From positions 1 to 64,000 of the forward strand of contig CAJURT010000020.1 of NCBI GenBank assembly GCA_910588875.1: DNA of 64,000 nt. Reading direction: 5' to 3'. Made by a program: the position numbers and the translations under genes. A model generated the notes under the pieces. That model made no database searches. It saw only the letters and a list, made by a program, of their open reading frames with translations, and was not told where the DNA came from. This stretch comes from an uncultured Lachnospiraceae bacterium. GTDB taxonomy: Bacteria; Bacillota; Clostridia; Lachnospirales; Lachnospiraceae. Below, piece by piece: positions 34,544 to 42,336 of the stretch (position 1 is the first letter of the stretch; the number at the start of each line of letters is the position of its first letter).

Positions 34544-36448
34544 ATGGGAAGATTTGATTCAGAAGCAGGGCTGTGCCATCTGGTATTTGCCAACGAGGAT
34601 ACATATTATACAAAAAGTCTTTTTAAACTGAATCTGCGCCAGTATCTGTATTTAGAACTGCGTTGCAAGGGGTACGACGCAGTTTATTTCGTATCCGGGG
34701 ATGAAGGCGGTTATGAGGTGGCGGTTGCGGATGAAAGTTCCGCTGCCATCTACGAGGATTATGAGAAACAGAAGTTTCTGGATCTCTTATGGGGGAAGGG
34801 AGGCAGCCGCTTCCAGGCAGGCCAAAAGGTGAAGGTGGAGAACTATGAGCAGCTGCTTTTAAAGATAGTCCAGATGATGAAAAGGGAAAAGGAAGCCTGC
34901 CTGGCATTTGTGTTTACTATCGAGGCCTTCAGTGAGGCGGGAGCGTTTCCGGAGGTGGTTTCAGCGATTGGCAGGCTGTCGGAGAAGAATTATAGCCGCG
35001 GGCATCTGATTTTGATCCAGGCGCCGGTGGTGGCCAACGGAAGCCTTCCTTACCTGTCGGATGAGAAGGGGGTCTTCCGGTCAGATCTGTTCCCGGAAAT
35101 ACGCAGGATTTTTAATTCCGATAATAATATTAAGGTCTATGAGCGTCTGAGGGAAGAATTGGGGCAGAGGGTCAGCTTTTTGAACACCCTGGAGCGGGAG
35201 CAGATCCACAGCATGGTGGCCCGTTTTCTGATGGAACAGGCGCCGGGAAGACGGGAAATGTTTGAAAGGGTTTGTGATTACGGGGATTTTATATGGGGGT
35301 GGTACCATTCTTCCGGCTTCCGGGAGAAAGCCGGGCCTCTGTTCCCGGAGAATGGGAAGCGACTGATAAGCAGGATAAGGGGATGCCTGGCAGACAAATC
35401 CGTAATGGGGAAGCTGGATGCCCAGATTGCAAAGATCCGCCAGGGGATGGGAAGCATGGCATCCATGGAACAGTGGATCGTGAGAAACTATCAGGAAGAT
35501 TCCTGGCTGCGGCTGATCTATGAGGACAATATGCTGCTGTCCAGGCTGGAACAGCTGCCTCTTGGCCGGATCTTAGAAAAGGCAGGAAATTTTTCTGCCG
35601 ATATGATGAGGGAGAAGCTAAGACGTGTCAGGGAGGATCTGGAGAAACCGGGGCTGACGCAGATGAATACTCAGGCGGAGGATTATGTCAAGCTGTGCAT
35701 CGACGCCATGAAGCGGGCGTGCCTGCGGGAGGATGTGGTGACGATGGAGAAGGCCGTTGCCGCCCTTGAGTATGGTGTGTGCGGTTATGGGGCGAAGCAG
35801 CAGGGAAATGCAGGGCAGGAGGATACCCGCAGGCAGCTTTACCAGGAGACGATCTGGGCGGCGGAGACACTTTGCGATACCATGCTGGCATATGAGCAGG
35901 ACTGCAAACGGGTTCGGGAATACAAGGCGCGGATGGACAGCTGTATGCAGAAGCTGCATGATTTTCAGGAGAAGAACCCCCAGGTGGTGTGGGAGGAGAA
36001 GAACTTTGAGGGTCAGGGAGGGGGTTCCCCCGGGCTTCAGTCCATGATGGCCAGGAAGTCAGAAATCATTGCCCTTCAAAAGGATATCCGCAACCAGCAA
36101 TATTTGCAGGCCTCCAAACAGACCCTCATAGGCCGCTGCCGGGAAAACATCCAGAAGCTGGAGATGGCCATCAGCAGCATGGCAGTAGGCGATGTGGGCC
36201 ATCTGAAAGAAAATATGGAGTATACTTCCGGCCTGATACGCAGCGCGTCCCAGGAGAACCGGCAGTTAATGGAAGAATTGTCGGAGTCTTCCCGGGAATG
36301 TGAGAACCGCCTGGAAAAGGCAGGCATGAAGGAATGGATGTCGGCGGAGGGCTGGGCGGAAGTGAAACGGGAATTTGATAAGCTTCAGGAAGAACAGGGA
36401 AAGTACCAGGGGGAAATCGGAGAGGAAGTGGTACAGATCAATGGTTAA
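34544..36448 (+). CDS. Hypothetical AAA-like and coiled-coil protein of the Hsp70/Vps4-like locus
   Basis: A 634-residue soluble protein I do not recognise by name. Residues 1-300 have the order of an AAA-type ATPase: early strand LVFANEDTYYTKSL, helix, VYFVS strand, a Walker-B-like strand ACLAFVFTIEAF (about 118-130) and a HLILIQAPV sensor-like strand. No P-loop is visible, so it is probably catalytically dead. Residues 400-630 are mostly helical with strong coiled-coil character (KLHDFQEKNPQ, EIIALQKDIRNQ, NRQLMEELSESSRECENRLEKAG). It overlaps the Hsp70 gene by eight bases, which suggests coupled synthesis and possibly a complex. Confidence 0.65.
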   Translation: MGRFDSEAGLCHLVFANEDTYYTKSLFKLNLRQYLYLELRCKGYDAVYFVSGDEGGYEVAVADESSAAIYEDYEKQKFLDLLWGKGGSRFQAGQKVKVENYEQLLLKIVQMMKREKEACLAFVFTIEAFSEAGAFPEVVSAIGRLSEKNYSRGHLILIQAPVVANGSLPYLSDEKGVFRSDLFPEIRRIFNSDNNIKVYERLREELGQRVSFLNTLEREQIHSMVARFLMEQAPGRREMFERVCDYGDFIWGWYHSSGFREKAGPLFPENGKRLISRIRGCLADKSVMGKLDAQIAKIRQGMGSMASMEQWIVRNYQEDSWLRLIYEDNMLLSRLEQLPLGRILEKAGNFSADMMREKLRRVREDLEKPGLTQMNTQAEDYVKLCIDAMKRACLREDVVTMEKAVAALEYGVCGYGAKQQGNAGQEDTRRQLYQETIWAAETLCDTMLAYEQDCKRVREYKARMDSCMQKLHDFQEKNPQVVWEEKNFEGQGGGSPGLQSMMARKSEIIALQKDIRNQQYLQASKQTLIGRCRENIQKLEMAISSMAVGDVGHLKENMEYTSGLIRSASQENRQLMEELSESSRECENRLEKAGMKEWMSAEGWAEVKREFDKLQEEQGKYQGEIGEEVVQING

Positions 36449-38138
36449 TATCGGAATGGACTTCGGAAGCACCTATACTACGGTTTCGGTGCTCAGGAAG
36501 GAGACCCACACGCTGGAGGCGCTGAGTTTAAGCCAGGGGATGCCCTATATCCCTTCCGTTGTTTCTGTGGGGAAGGGCGCCATGGAATTTGGGATGGCGG
36601 CAAAAACTCAGGCAGGGAAGAAGGGGATTACCGTATTTAAGGCATTTAAAATGATGCTCACGGAATCAGAGCCTGAAAGGCTGGCGGCCAGGGGGTTTTC
36701 CGGGGAAAACACACCGGAACGGATCGCCAGGGAGTTTATCGGGGAGGTGCTGAGGCAGGTTTTGGCAGACATGCATGAGGACCGGATCGGCACCCTGGTT
36801 GTGGGCGTGCCGGAGGTCTGGAGCGACGGCATCGGCACTTTGGACGGCAGGACGATAGTGCGGGATATCTGCCGGAGCCTGGATTTTGTGGAGCAGGTGA
36901 AGGTGGTCAGCGAACCGGCGGCGGCCAGTGCCTTTTTTGTACATAACTTCCACACCAGCACGGGCAGGGATTTTGAGGGGAATATCCTGCTGGTGGATTA
37001 CGGCGGCGGAACCCTGGACATCACACTCACCCAGGTGGCAGCAGGGAAAGGAAAAGAGGAGGAGAACTTTGCGGAGATCAAGGTGCTGGAGCGGACGGGA
37101 GCCGGGGAGAATGTGGAAGGGGAGGTAGGGAAGGCCGGGATTGTCTACATGGAAACCGTGGTGTCCCGTGCAATCGCGAAGTCGGAGGTCTTAGGGGGGA
37201 AGAAGCCGGAACGGGACGGGAAGTATTACCGTGCCGTGGATGCGCTGGAGTTGGATCTGCAGACGGGGACCCGGCGGATCCAGGATATGTTTGAAGAGTA
37301 TGGCCTTGATGATAGGGAAGGGCTGTATGAGGAGGAGTTTACCACCATCGAGTATAAGGGGGAGGATGTGGAGATCTCCTATGGCCTGTTGCTGGAGGTA
37401 TACAATGATACCATCCGCAATATCTTTGACGAAAAACTGAATGAGATGATCCAGTTTATGCAGGCAGCGAATATCCGTTATATGGATGGGGGGCAGGATA
37501 CCTTCAAGATTGCCCTGGTGGGGGGATTTGGGAATTTTTACCTGGTTAAGAAACAGATTGAGGATAAATTCCGTTTCAGCCTTTATGACAAGCGGAGGGA
37601 AAATATCATCCTGAACAAGGCAGACTGTGAACGGGCGATTTCTTTGGGGGCGGCTTTGCTGGCTGCCGGGGTTATCGGCATCCGCAACACGGCGGCTTAT
37701 TCGATTGGCGTGTGGGCTTATGATATCAACAAGAATGTCTGCCTGAACTATGCCATCCGTTATAAGCAGGATATCGAATTTAACAGGGTATATTATGCGA
37801 GGGGAAGCGTGGACAATGAGATTTTTGTGATCCAGGCCATTTCAGGGGGATTTGATAAGTTCCTGGTGAATTTCGGGCATGATGACCGGACGGCCTGTTT
37901 TGCCCTTGCCAGGGAGGAATTTGCCAAAAAGCTGGCGAATGTGGTGAAAAACCAGTACCACACGGCTGTGGTGGGATTTTCTATCGACCCCTCGGGGGTG
38001 GTCAGCATCCATGTCCATGACTATGATGTCTTAAGGGGAGAGATCGGGGAAGAGGACCATGAGGTGGAACTGACGAAATTCGGTGACCTGTTTGAGGTGA
38101 CTTATGCAGGCCAGCCTTTTGCAGACAGCAAAAAATAA
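36441..38138 (+). CDS. Hsp70-type ATPase
   Basis: A 565-residue DnaK-like protein. The nucleotide domain shows phosphate loop 1 (IGMDFGSTYTTVSV, Asp7), a PYIPSVV strand, VVGVPEVWSD, SEPAAASAFF, phosphate loop 2 (LVDYGGGTLDITL, Asp186) and the adenosine motif IALVGGFGNFYLVKKQI near residue 360. After a normal nucleotide domain the C-terminal part is only about 130 residues and does not show the canonical DnaK beta-sandwich plus lid, so client binding must differ. ATG 36441 is chosen because VNIGMDFG is the usual Hsp70 beginning. No DnaJ or GrpE gene lies nearby. The genes around it are coiled-coil and AAA proteins. Confidence 0.85.
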   Translation: MVNIGMDFGSTYTTVSVLRKETHTLEALSLSQGMPYIPSVVSVGKGAMEFGMAAKTQAGKKGITVFKAFKMMLTESEPERLAARGFSGENTPERIAREFIGEVLRQVLADMHEDRIGTLVVGVPEVWSDGIGTLDGRTIVRDICRSLDFVEQVKVVSEPAAASAFFVHNFHTSTGRDFEGNILLVDYGGGTLDITLTQVAAGKGKEEENFAEIKVLERTGAGENVEGEVGKAGIVYMETVVSRAIAKSEVLGGKKPERDGKYYRAVDALELDLQTGTRRIQDMFEEYGLDDREGLYEEEFTTIEYKGEDVEISYGLLLEVYNDTIRNIFDEKLNEMIQFMQAANIRYMDGGQDTFKIALVGGFGNFYLVKKQIEDKFRFSLYDKRRENIILNKADCERAISLGAALLAAGVIGIRNTAAYSIGVWAYDINKNVCLNYAIRYKQDIEFNRVYYARGSVDNEIFVIQAISGGFDKFLVNFGHDDRTACFALAREEFAKKLANVVKNQYHTAVVGFSIDPSGVVSIHVHDYDVLRGEIGEEDHEVELTKFGDLFEVTYAGQPFADSKK

Positions 38139-38195
38139 CATCTGGGAAAGAGCACTCAAAAAAAGAGCACTCTCGGAAAGAAATGGGAGGCAGGG

Positions 38196-39530
38196 ATGAG
38201 ATTTGACAGGATGGGCACAACGCTGGAAGCCCTGGCGGCCAGGCAGGATTTTACTCTGACGGATGTGCTGAATGTGTTTTATGATCTGTGCGCAGATATC
38301 AAGGATGCCAGGGGGACGGCAGTGGACAAGCTTCCTCCGGGCGACGAGGAGGTAGCTGTCACCCGGCTCTGCTGGATGGGGCGGACTTTTCTGCGGATGG
38401 CGGGGCAGATCCCGGCGGAGTCTGTGGAAGAGGATAAAATCCAGCGGCTGGGGAAGGTGCGCCAGGAACTGGCCAAAAGCGAGGCTAAACTGGAAGCGGT
38501 GGAGCAGCGGGTCCGGGAGTTAAAGAAAAGCATGGAAAGCATGGAGGACAGGAGAAGGGAACTGGCAGAGAGCCGGAAGGAGGAGGCGTCTTTAAAGGAG
38601 AAATGTGATGCATTGGCAAGGGAATTGGAGAGTTACCAGGGACTGGAGATCCCCGCTCTTTTGGTCAGAAAGGAAGAACTTCAAAAACAGCTGGCAGAGG
38701 TAAGGGACGGCTGGGAGAGGGAGAACGGCGCCTGCGGGCAGCTGGAAGGGGAACTGGAGAGACTGCGGGCACAGAAGAAACAGCTGGATGGGAAGCTGGA
38801 GGCCATGGGGAAACAAAAAGAAGAAACAGGCAAGCTGCTCGGCCAGAAGGAGGAGCAGTACCGGCGGCTGAGAGAGCAGGTCCAGAACTCCGATGCTTTA
38901 AGACGCAGCCTGATGGAAAAGATTGATACGCTGGAGAAAACTCTTGGCTGTGGGGACACGGAGAAGCTGCTCTCGATTTATGAGGAGAAAAAGCAGGAAG
39001 CCCAGGTGCGCAGGAAAGAGTACCGGCGCCTTGAGGAAGAGGCACAGGAAAAGGAGGAGGAACTGGCGCGTTTGAAACAGGATATGGAGGGGAAGAACCG
39101 GCATATCCAGGAACTGGCCTGGCAGGAGGAGAATGAGAAAAAGCGGGCCGAACTGGCGCTGAAGGAACTGCAGAAAAGGATCGGGGATGCACGGAGCCAG
39201 AAGAAGGAGTTGCTGGGACAGGTGCAGCAGCAGGAGGAGGAAGCCCTGCGCCTGGAGGAGTGGTTTAAGAGCCTGGAGGCGGAGAAGTACGGGAAGCGTC
39301 TGAAAGCCAGCAGCGCACAGCTGGAGGCGATGCAGAAGGCCAGGGATTGTTTAGGGGAGGAATTATTCATCCTGTCTGACCTGGTATCGGAGAAAGAGAA
39401 GGAGGACCTGCTCCAGTACCAGAAATATTTCCGGGATACCATGGAGAGTATAGAGCGGGATCTTGAGCAATACCAAAGGTGTTATTGTACAGCAATGAAA
39501 GTGTTCGAAAACGGAGGAAATGGTTTATGA
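38196..39530 (+). CDS. Long coiled-coil protein of the Hsp70/Vps4-like locus
   Basis: A 444-residue protein. Residues 1-75 look globular (FTLTDVLNVFYDLCADIKDARGTAVDKLPPGDEEV). From about 85 to 435 it is almost uninterrupted heptad-like coiled coil rich in Glu, Lys, Leu and Gln. A GCGDTEKLLSIYEEKK break occurs near residue 255. The C-terminus ends in a helix (FRDTMESIERDLEQYQRCYC). No catalytic motif is visible. It could be a structural tether or filament. The stop overlaps the next start as ATGA. Confidence 0.65.
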   Translation: MRFDRMGTTLEALAARQDFTLTDVLNVFYDLCADIKDARGTAVDKLPPGDEEVAVTRLCWMGRTFLRMAGQIPAESVEEDKIQRLGKVRQELAKSEAKLEAVEQRVRELKKSMESMEDRRRELAESRKEEASLKEKCDALARELESYQGLEIPALLVRKEELQKQLAEVRDGWERENGACGQLEGELERLRAQKKQLDGKLEAMGKQKEETGKLLGQKEEQYRRLREQVQNSDALRRSLMEKIDTLEKTLGCGDTEKLLSIYEEKKQEAQVRRKEYRRLEEEAQEKEEELARLKQDMEGKNRHIQELAWQEENEKKRAELALKELQKRIGDARSQKKELLGQVQQQEEEALRLEEWFKSLEAEKYGKRLKASSAQLEAMQKARDCLGEELFILSDLVSEKEKEDLLQYQKYFRDTMESIERDLEQYQRCYCTAMKVFENGGNGL

Positions 39531-40036
39531 TCTGTTATGCATGTCAGTCGAAGATGGAGGACGGAAGGGCGAAATGCCCGATTTGCGGATTTCCGGTGAT
39601 CCAGAGCGTGGAGGGCAATACCGTCGAGATCCAGGGGATCCGGCAGATGGCGAAGGATTATATCCGGCAATGGCTGGGGGGTGTTGTGATCGGGATTGCC
39701 TCGTATAGCTATGTGCTGGAAAACAACAAACTGAAACAGGATAAAATTGCGGATCTGGATCTGGCACAGGCAGATCAGCTGGTGGTGGGGGAGCCTCTGT
39801 GGAGCGATGTGGATTTTACAAAGGTGGATGACCAGGGAATGGTTACCATCCATGCTTTTATGAAGAAGGACGGCATCCGGTATGCCTACGAACTACAGGC
39901 AAAACTCCCCGAAACCGCGGGTTCCTGCCATGTGGGGGTGATGCTGATGGAGGGCCTGAAGGCCAGGCTGGTTTTAGGAAACCCGGAGAGCCATACCTTT
40001 TCCCAGCCATTCTCCCTGGTGGTTTACCATGGATAG
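39527..40036 (+). CDS. Zinc-ribbon protein of the Hsp70/Vps4-like locus
   Basis: A 169-residue protein. A zinc ribbon at the very N-terminus (Cys3, Cys6, Cys17, Cys20; CPICGFPV) is followed by a domain of about 140 residues with predicted strands (VVIGIASYSYVLENNKL, MVTIHAFMKKDGIRYAYELQAKL, CHVGVMLMEGLKARLVLG) that I cannot assign. ATG 39527 is used because GGAGGAAATGGTTT precedes it and the ribbon then starts at residue 3, as in the adaptor proteins. The ribbon resembles in style, but not in length, the ribbon of adaptors 1-3. Confidence 0.6.
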   Translation: MICYACQSKMEDGRAKCPICGFPVIQSVEGNTVEIQGIRQMAKDYIRQWLGGVVIGIASYSYVLENNKLKQDKIADLDLAQADQLVVGEPLWSDVDFTKVDDQGMVTIHAFMKKDGIRYAYELQAKLPETAGSCHVGVMLMEGLKARLVLGNPESHTFSQPFSLVVYHG

Positions 40037-40048
40037 GGGGTGGCAGGG

Positions 40049-40525
40049 ATGAAGAAGCCAGTCCGCCACTCCGTGGATTTAAACCTGCGCCTTGTCCCTC
40101 CCCGTTCTGCCTACCGGCCCGGGCCGCTGACAGGGATTGCGGCATTTTTGGCCTTCCTGGGTGGGATTTTGGTGTGGTTTTTCCTGTTTTCCATGGACGG
40201 GTGGGTCAGCAGGAAGATTTTTCAGGTAGAACTGATTGTGAATGTGATCCTGCTGGCTGCCAATGTTTTTGCGATATGCAGGATTGGATATGACGGTTTT
40301 GTGAGGAATACATCCGTTACCTTGGTATTTAACCTGGTTTTTGCCATGATTGGGTTTTACCTTGCCCATGTACATATCCTGCCGGTTCCGGCCGGGGGGA
40401 TGGAATGGATATTCAAGGCAGCGGAGTTTTTCCTGTTTTTTGTGCTGGCCGTCCTGATGTCAATGGTGCCCACATTGATAATATGCCTGGTTATGTGGTT
40501 AATTATGGCGGTATTTGGAGGATGA
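40049..40525 (+). CDS. Four-helix membrane protein of the Hsp70/Vps4-like locus
   Basis: A 158-residue integral membrane protein with four hydrophobic segments (about 29-47, 62-80, 90-107 and 123-155). The basic N-terminus (MKKPVRHSVDLNLRLVPPR) should be cytoplasmic. No known family recognised. It starts 13 bases after the zinc-ribbon gene; GGGGG precedes ATG 40049. It is the only clear integral membrane protein in the second block, so it is the likely membrane docking point. Confidence 0.6.
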   Translation: MKKPVRHSVDLNLRLVPPRSAYRPGPLTGIAAFLAFLGGILVWFFLFSMDGWVSRKIFQVELIVNVILLAANVFAICRIGYDGFVRNTSVTLVFNLVFAMIGFYLAHVHILPVPAGGMEWIFKAAEFFLFFVLAVLMSMVPTLIICLVMWLIMAVFGG

Positions 40526-40573
40526 CAAAGGAATAAGGATAAATGTTCCTGGAAAAGGGATTGGAGGAAGACG

Positions 40574-41680
40574 ATGGGTGTATTGGATAAAGTAAAAAAT
40601 GCGTGGAAAGGCGGCCGGGAGGAAACGGTGACCCCTTCTGAAGAGAAACGGCAGGCTGCTGCGGTCCGGGAGGCTTCGGAGAGCCTGAGCAACGCGATGC
40701 AGGCCTTGATTTTGGCGGATGGCACAGGGAGGATTCCCAAGGAGGCTATCGAGGAATATAAGATGATTATCCGTGGGCTGGTCAACCGGCTGAACCGGGC
40801 ATCGGCATCGCTTTTGGATACCCGCAGCATGGATAAAAGCATGGTTTACCTGACGCAGCATCTGGACATGGCTGTGAAGGACGGAAGGCAGGACACGGCA
40901 GACCGGATTGTCAAAGCCCTGATCTACGGGGTGGGGAAGGGACATGAGCCGATACCCTCCGGGGATTGGGAGCGGGCGGAAGAAATCATGGAGGAGCGCA
41001 CAAAAAGGCTGGGGCAGTACCGCACCATTGTGGAGTATTCCGAGAAGGTGGATGAGCGGCAGCGCAGCATCGAGCATCAGCTTTTACAGTATGAGAAGGC
41101 GAAAAAGGATTTCGAGAAGGCCCGGAAGAAGGTGATGGAGGAGGCAGAGAAGAACCCCCATCTGGTGGAAATGATCAACCAGTATGGCGACAGTGTGCGG
41201 ACAATCAATGCAGATGCCTTTAGCCTGGTGGTAAAGCAGAAGGAGGCTGTGAAGCTTTTCGACAACTTAAAGGCCTTAAAGCAGCAGATGGCCTTTAACG
41301 AGACAACCATCGTATCCTGCAACCAGATTATACGCAACGAGGAGAATGCCCTCACGGAGATGGCCCAGAAGGTGAATCAGGAAATGATTGACGATGTGAT
41401 CCGGCATGAGGCGGAGTTCCGGAACCGTTTGGTAGACCTGCAGCAGCAGATCGGGCAGCTGGAAGATCTGAGCGACCGCTTTGGGGATGCAATCGCGGAG
41501 ATTTTTGCCTCCCCGCTTATGGGAGATTATATCATTGGCACCATTTTGCAGTATAATGAGATGGAACGGGAACTGAAGCAGGAGGAAGAAGGGCGCAGGG
41601 AAGGCATGAGGCTGATGCAGGAACGGGAACTGGAAAACGAAGGGCAGATGCAGAACAATTCCCAGATGCTTGAGAACTAA
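40574..41680 (+). CDS. PspA-like helical protein of the Hsp70/Vps4-like locus
   Basis: A 368-residue all-helical protein. The N-terminus MGVLDKVKNAWKGG can form an amphipathic helix like the membrane-binding start of PspA/Vipp1 proteins (bacterial ESCRT-III superfamily members). Long helices follow (about 25-120, 130-215 and 225-355), with heptad stretches EKAKKDFEKARKKVMEEAEKN and RHEAEFRNRLVDLQQQIGQLEDLSDRF. The tail is Glu/Gln-rich. It is longer than PspA (about 220 residues), so homology is only suggested by architecture. GGAGGAAGACG precedes the ATG; 14 bases separate it from the ESCRT-III-like gene. Confidence 0.6.
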   Translation: MGVLDKVKNAWKGGREETVTPSEEKRQAAAVREASESLSNAMQALILADGTGRIPKEAIEEYKMIIRGLVNRLNRASASLLDTRSMDKSMVYLTQHLDMAVKDGRQDTADRIVKALIYGVGKGHEPIPSGDWERAEEIMEERTKRLGQYRTIVEYSEKVDERQRSIEHQLLQYEKAKKDFEKARKKVMEEAEKNPHLVEMINQYGDSVRTINADAFSLVVKQKEAVKLFDNLKALKQQMAFNETTIVSCNQIIRNEENALTEMAQKVNQEMIDDVIRHEAEFRNRLVDLQQQIGQLEDLSDRFGDAIAEIFASPLMGDYIIGTILQYNEMERELKQEEEGRREGMRLMQERELENEGQMQNNSQMLEN

Positions 41681-41694
41681 GGGAGGATACGAGG

Positions 41695-42321
41695 ATGAGA
41701 AAGGAACCATTATTCCCCAAAAAGGAAAAGCCGGATGTGGATCATCAGATCATGGAGGCAGGAGTGCGCCTGAGAGGGCTGCAGAGAAAGTACCGGGTGA
41801 TAATCGAGCGGGAACTGCGTGCCCTGCGGCATAGCAGAACACAGAAACGGGATAACCCCAAGGCAATGGCCAACCTAAAAAATGCTTATTATTCCCTTGC
41901 CGTTACAAACAAGGCCCAGGACCGCCTGAGGGAAATCACCTCTGTCCAGGAACTGTGCAAGGCGATGAATGAGATGGGGGCAGTTTTAAAGATCATGAAC
42001 CGGATTGACGGCAGGACGGAAAAGGTAAAAGTGAATAAGCTGAATGCAGGCATCCGCAAAATGGACAAAGCTGCCCAGAGGGATGAGGGGGGCATGCAGA
42101 ATATGTTTAAGGAACCCTTAGATTCCCTGGTGGAGGATGAGGTCATCGAACGCCTCTTAAAGGGGGAGAGCGTGGATTCCTGCCTGGATATGGAAGAGGG
42201 GATCATGATGGATATGGAAGAAATCCTGCCTTTTGGTGAGGCGTTTGCGGAGGGGACAGGGGAGGATCTGGACTTGGAGCAGAGTATGGCAGACATCGAC
42301 GAACTGATGCGGAATCTGTAG
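41695..42321 (+). CDS. Small ESCRT-III-like charged helical protein
   Basis: A 208-residue protein with a striking charge split. Residues 1-130 are strongly basic helices (LRGLQRKYRVIIERELRAL, MANLKNAYYSL, KVKVNKLNAGIRKMDKAAQ). Residues 135-208 are strongly acidic (EVIERLL, DMEEGIMMDMEEILPFGEAF). The protein ends in the short helix MADIDELMRNL. Eukaryotic ESCRT-III subunits have the same size, a basic core, an acidic tail and a C-terminal MIM helix that binds the MIT domain of Vps4. The next gene encodes an ATPase with MIT-like helices. Sequence homology is not proven. The gap to the ATPase gene is 15 bases. Confidence 0.6.
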   Translation: MRKEPLFPKKEKPDVDHQIMEAGVRLRGLQRKYRVIIERELRALRHSRTQKRDNPKAMANLKNAYYSLAVTNKAQDRLREITSVQELCKAMNEMGAVLKIMNRIDGRTEKVKVNKLNAGIRKMDKAAQRDEGGMQNMFKEPLDSLVEDEVIERLLKGESVDSCLDMEEGIMMDMEEILPFGEAFAEGTGEDLDLEQSMADIDELMRNL

Positions 42322-42336
42322 AGCGGGGAATTGAGG

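Noticed and set aside
41695..42321. Phage or plasmid protein explanation for the basic/acidic protein
   Set aside because: No phage structural, replication or integrase genes lie in the region; the gene is packed inside the Hsp70/AAA unit.
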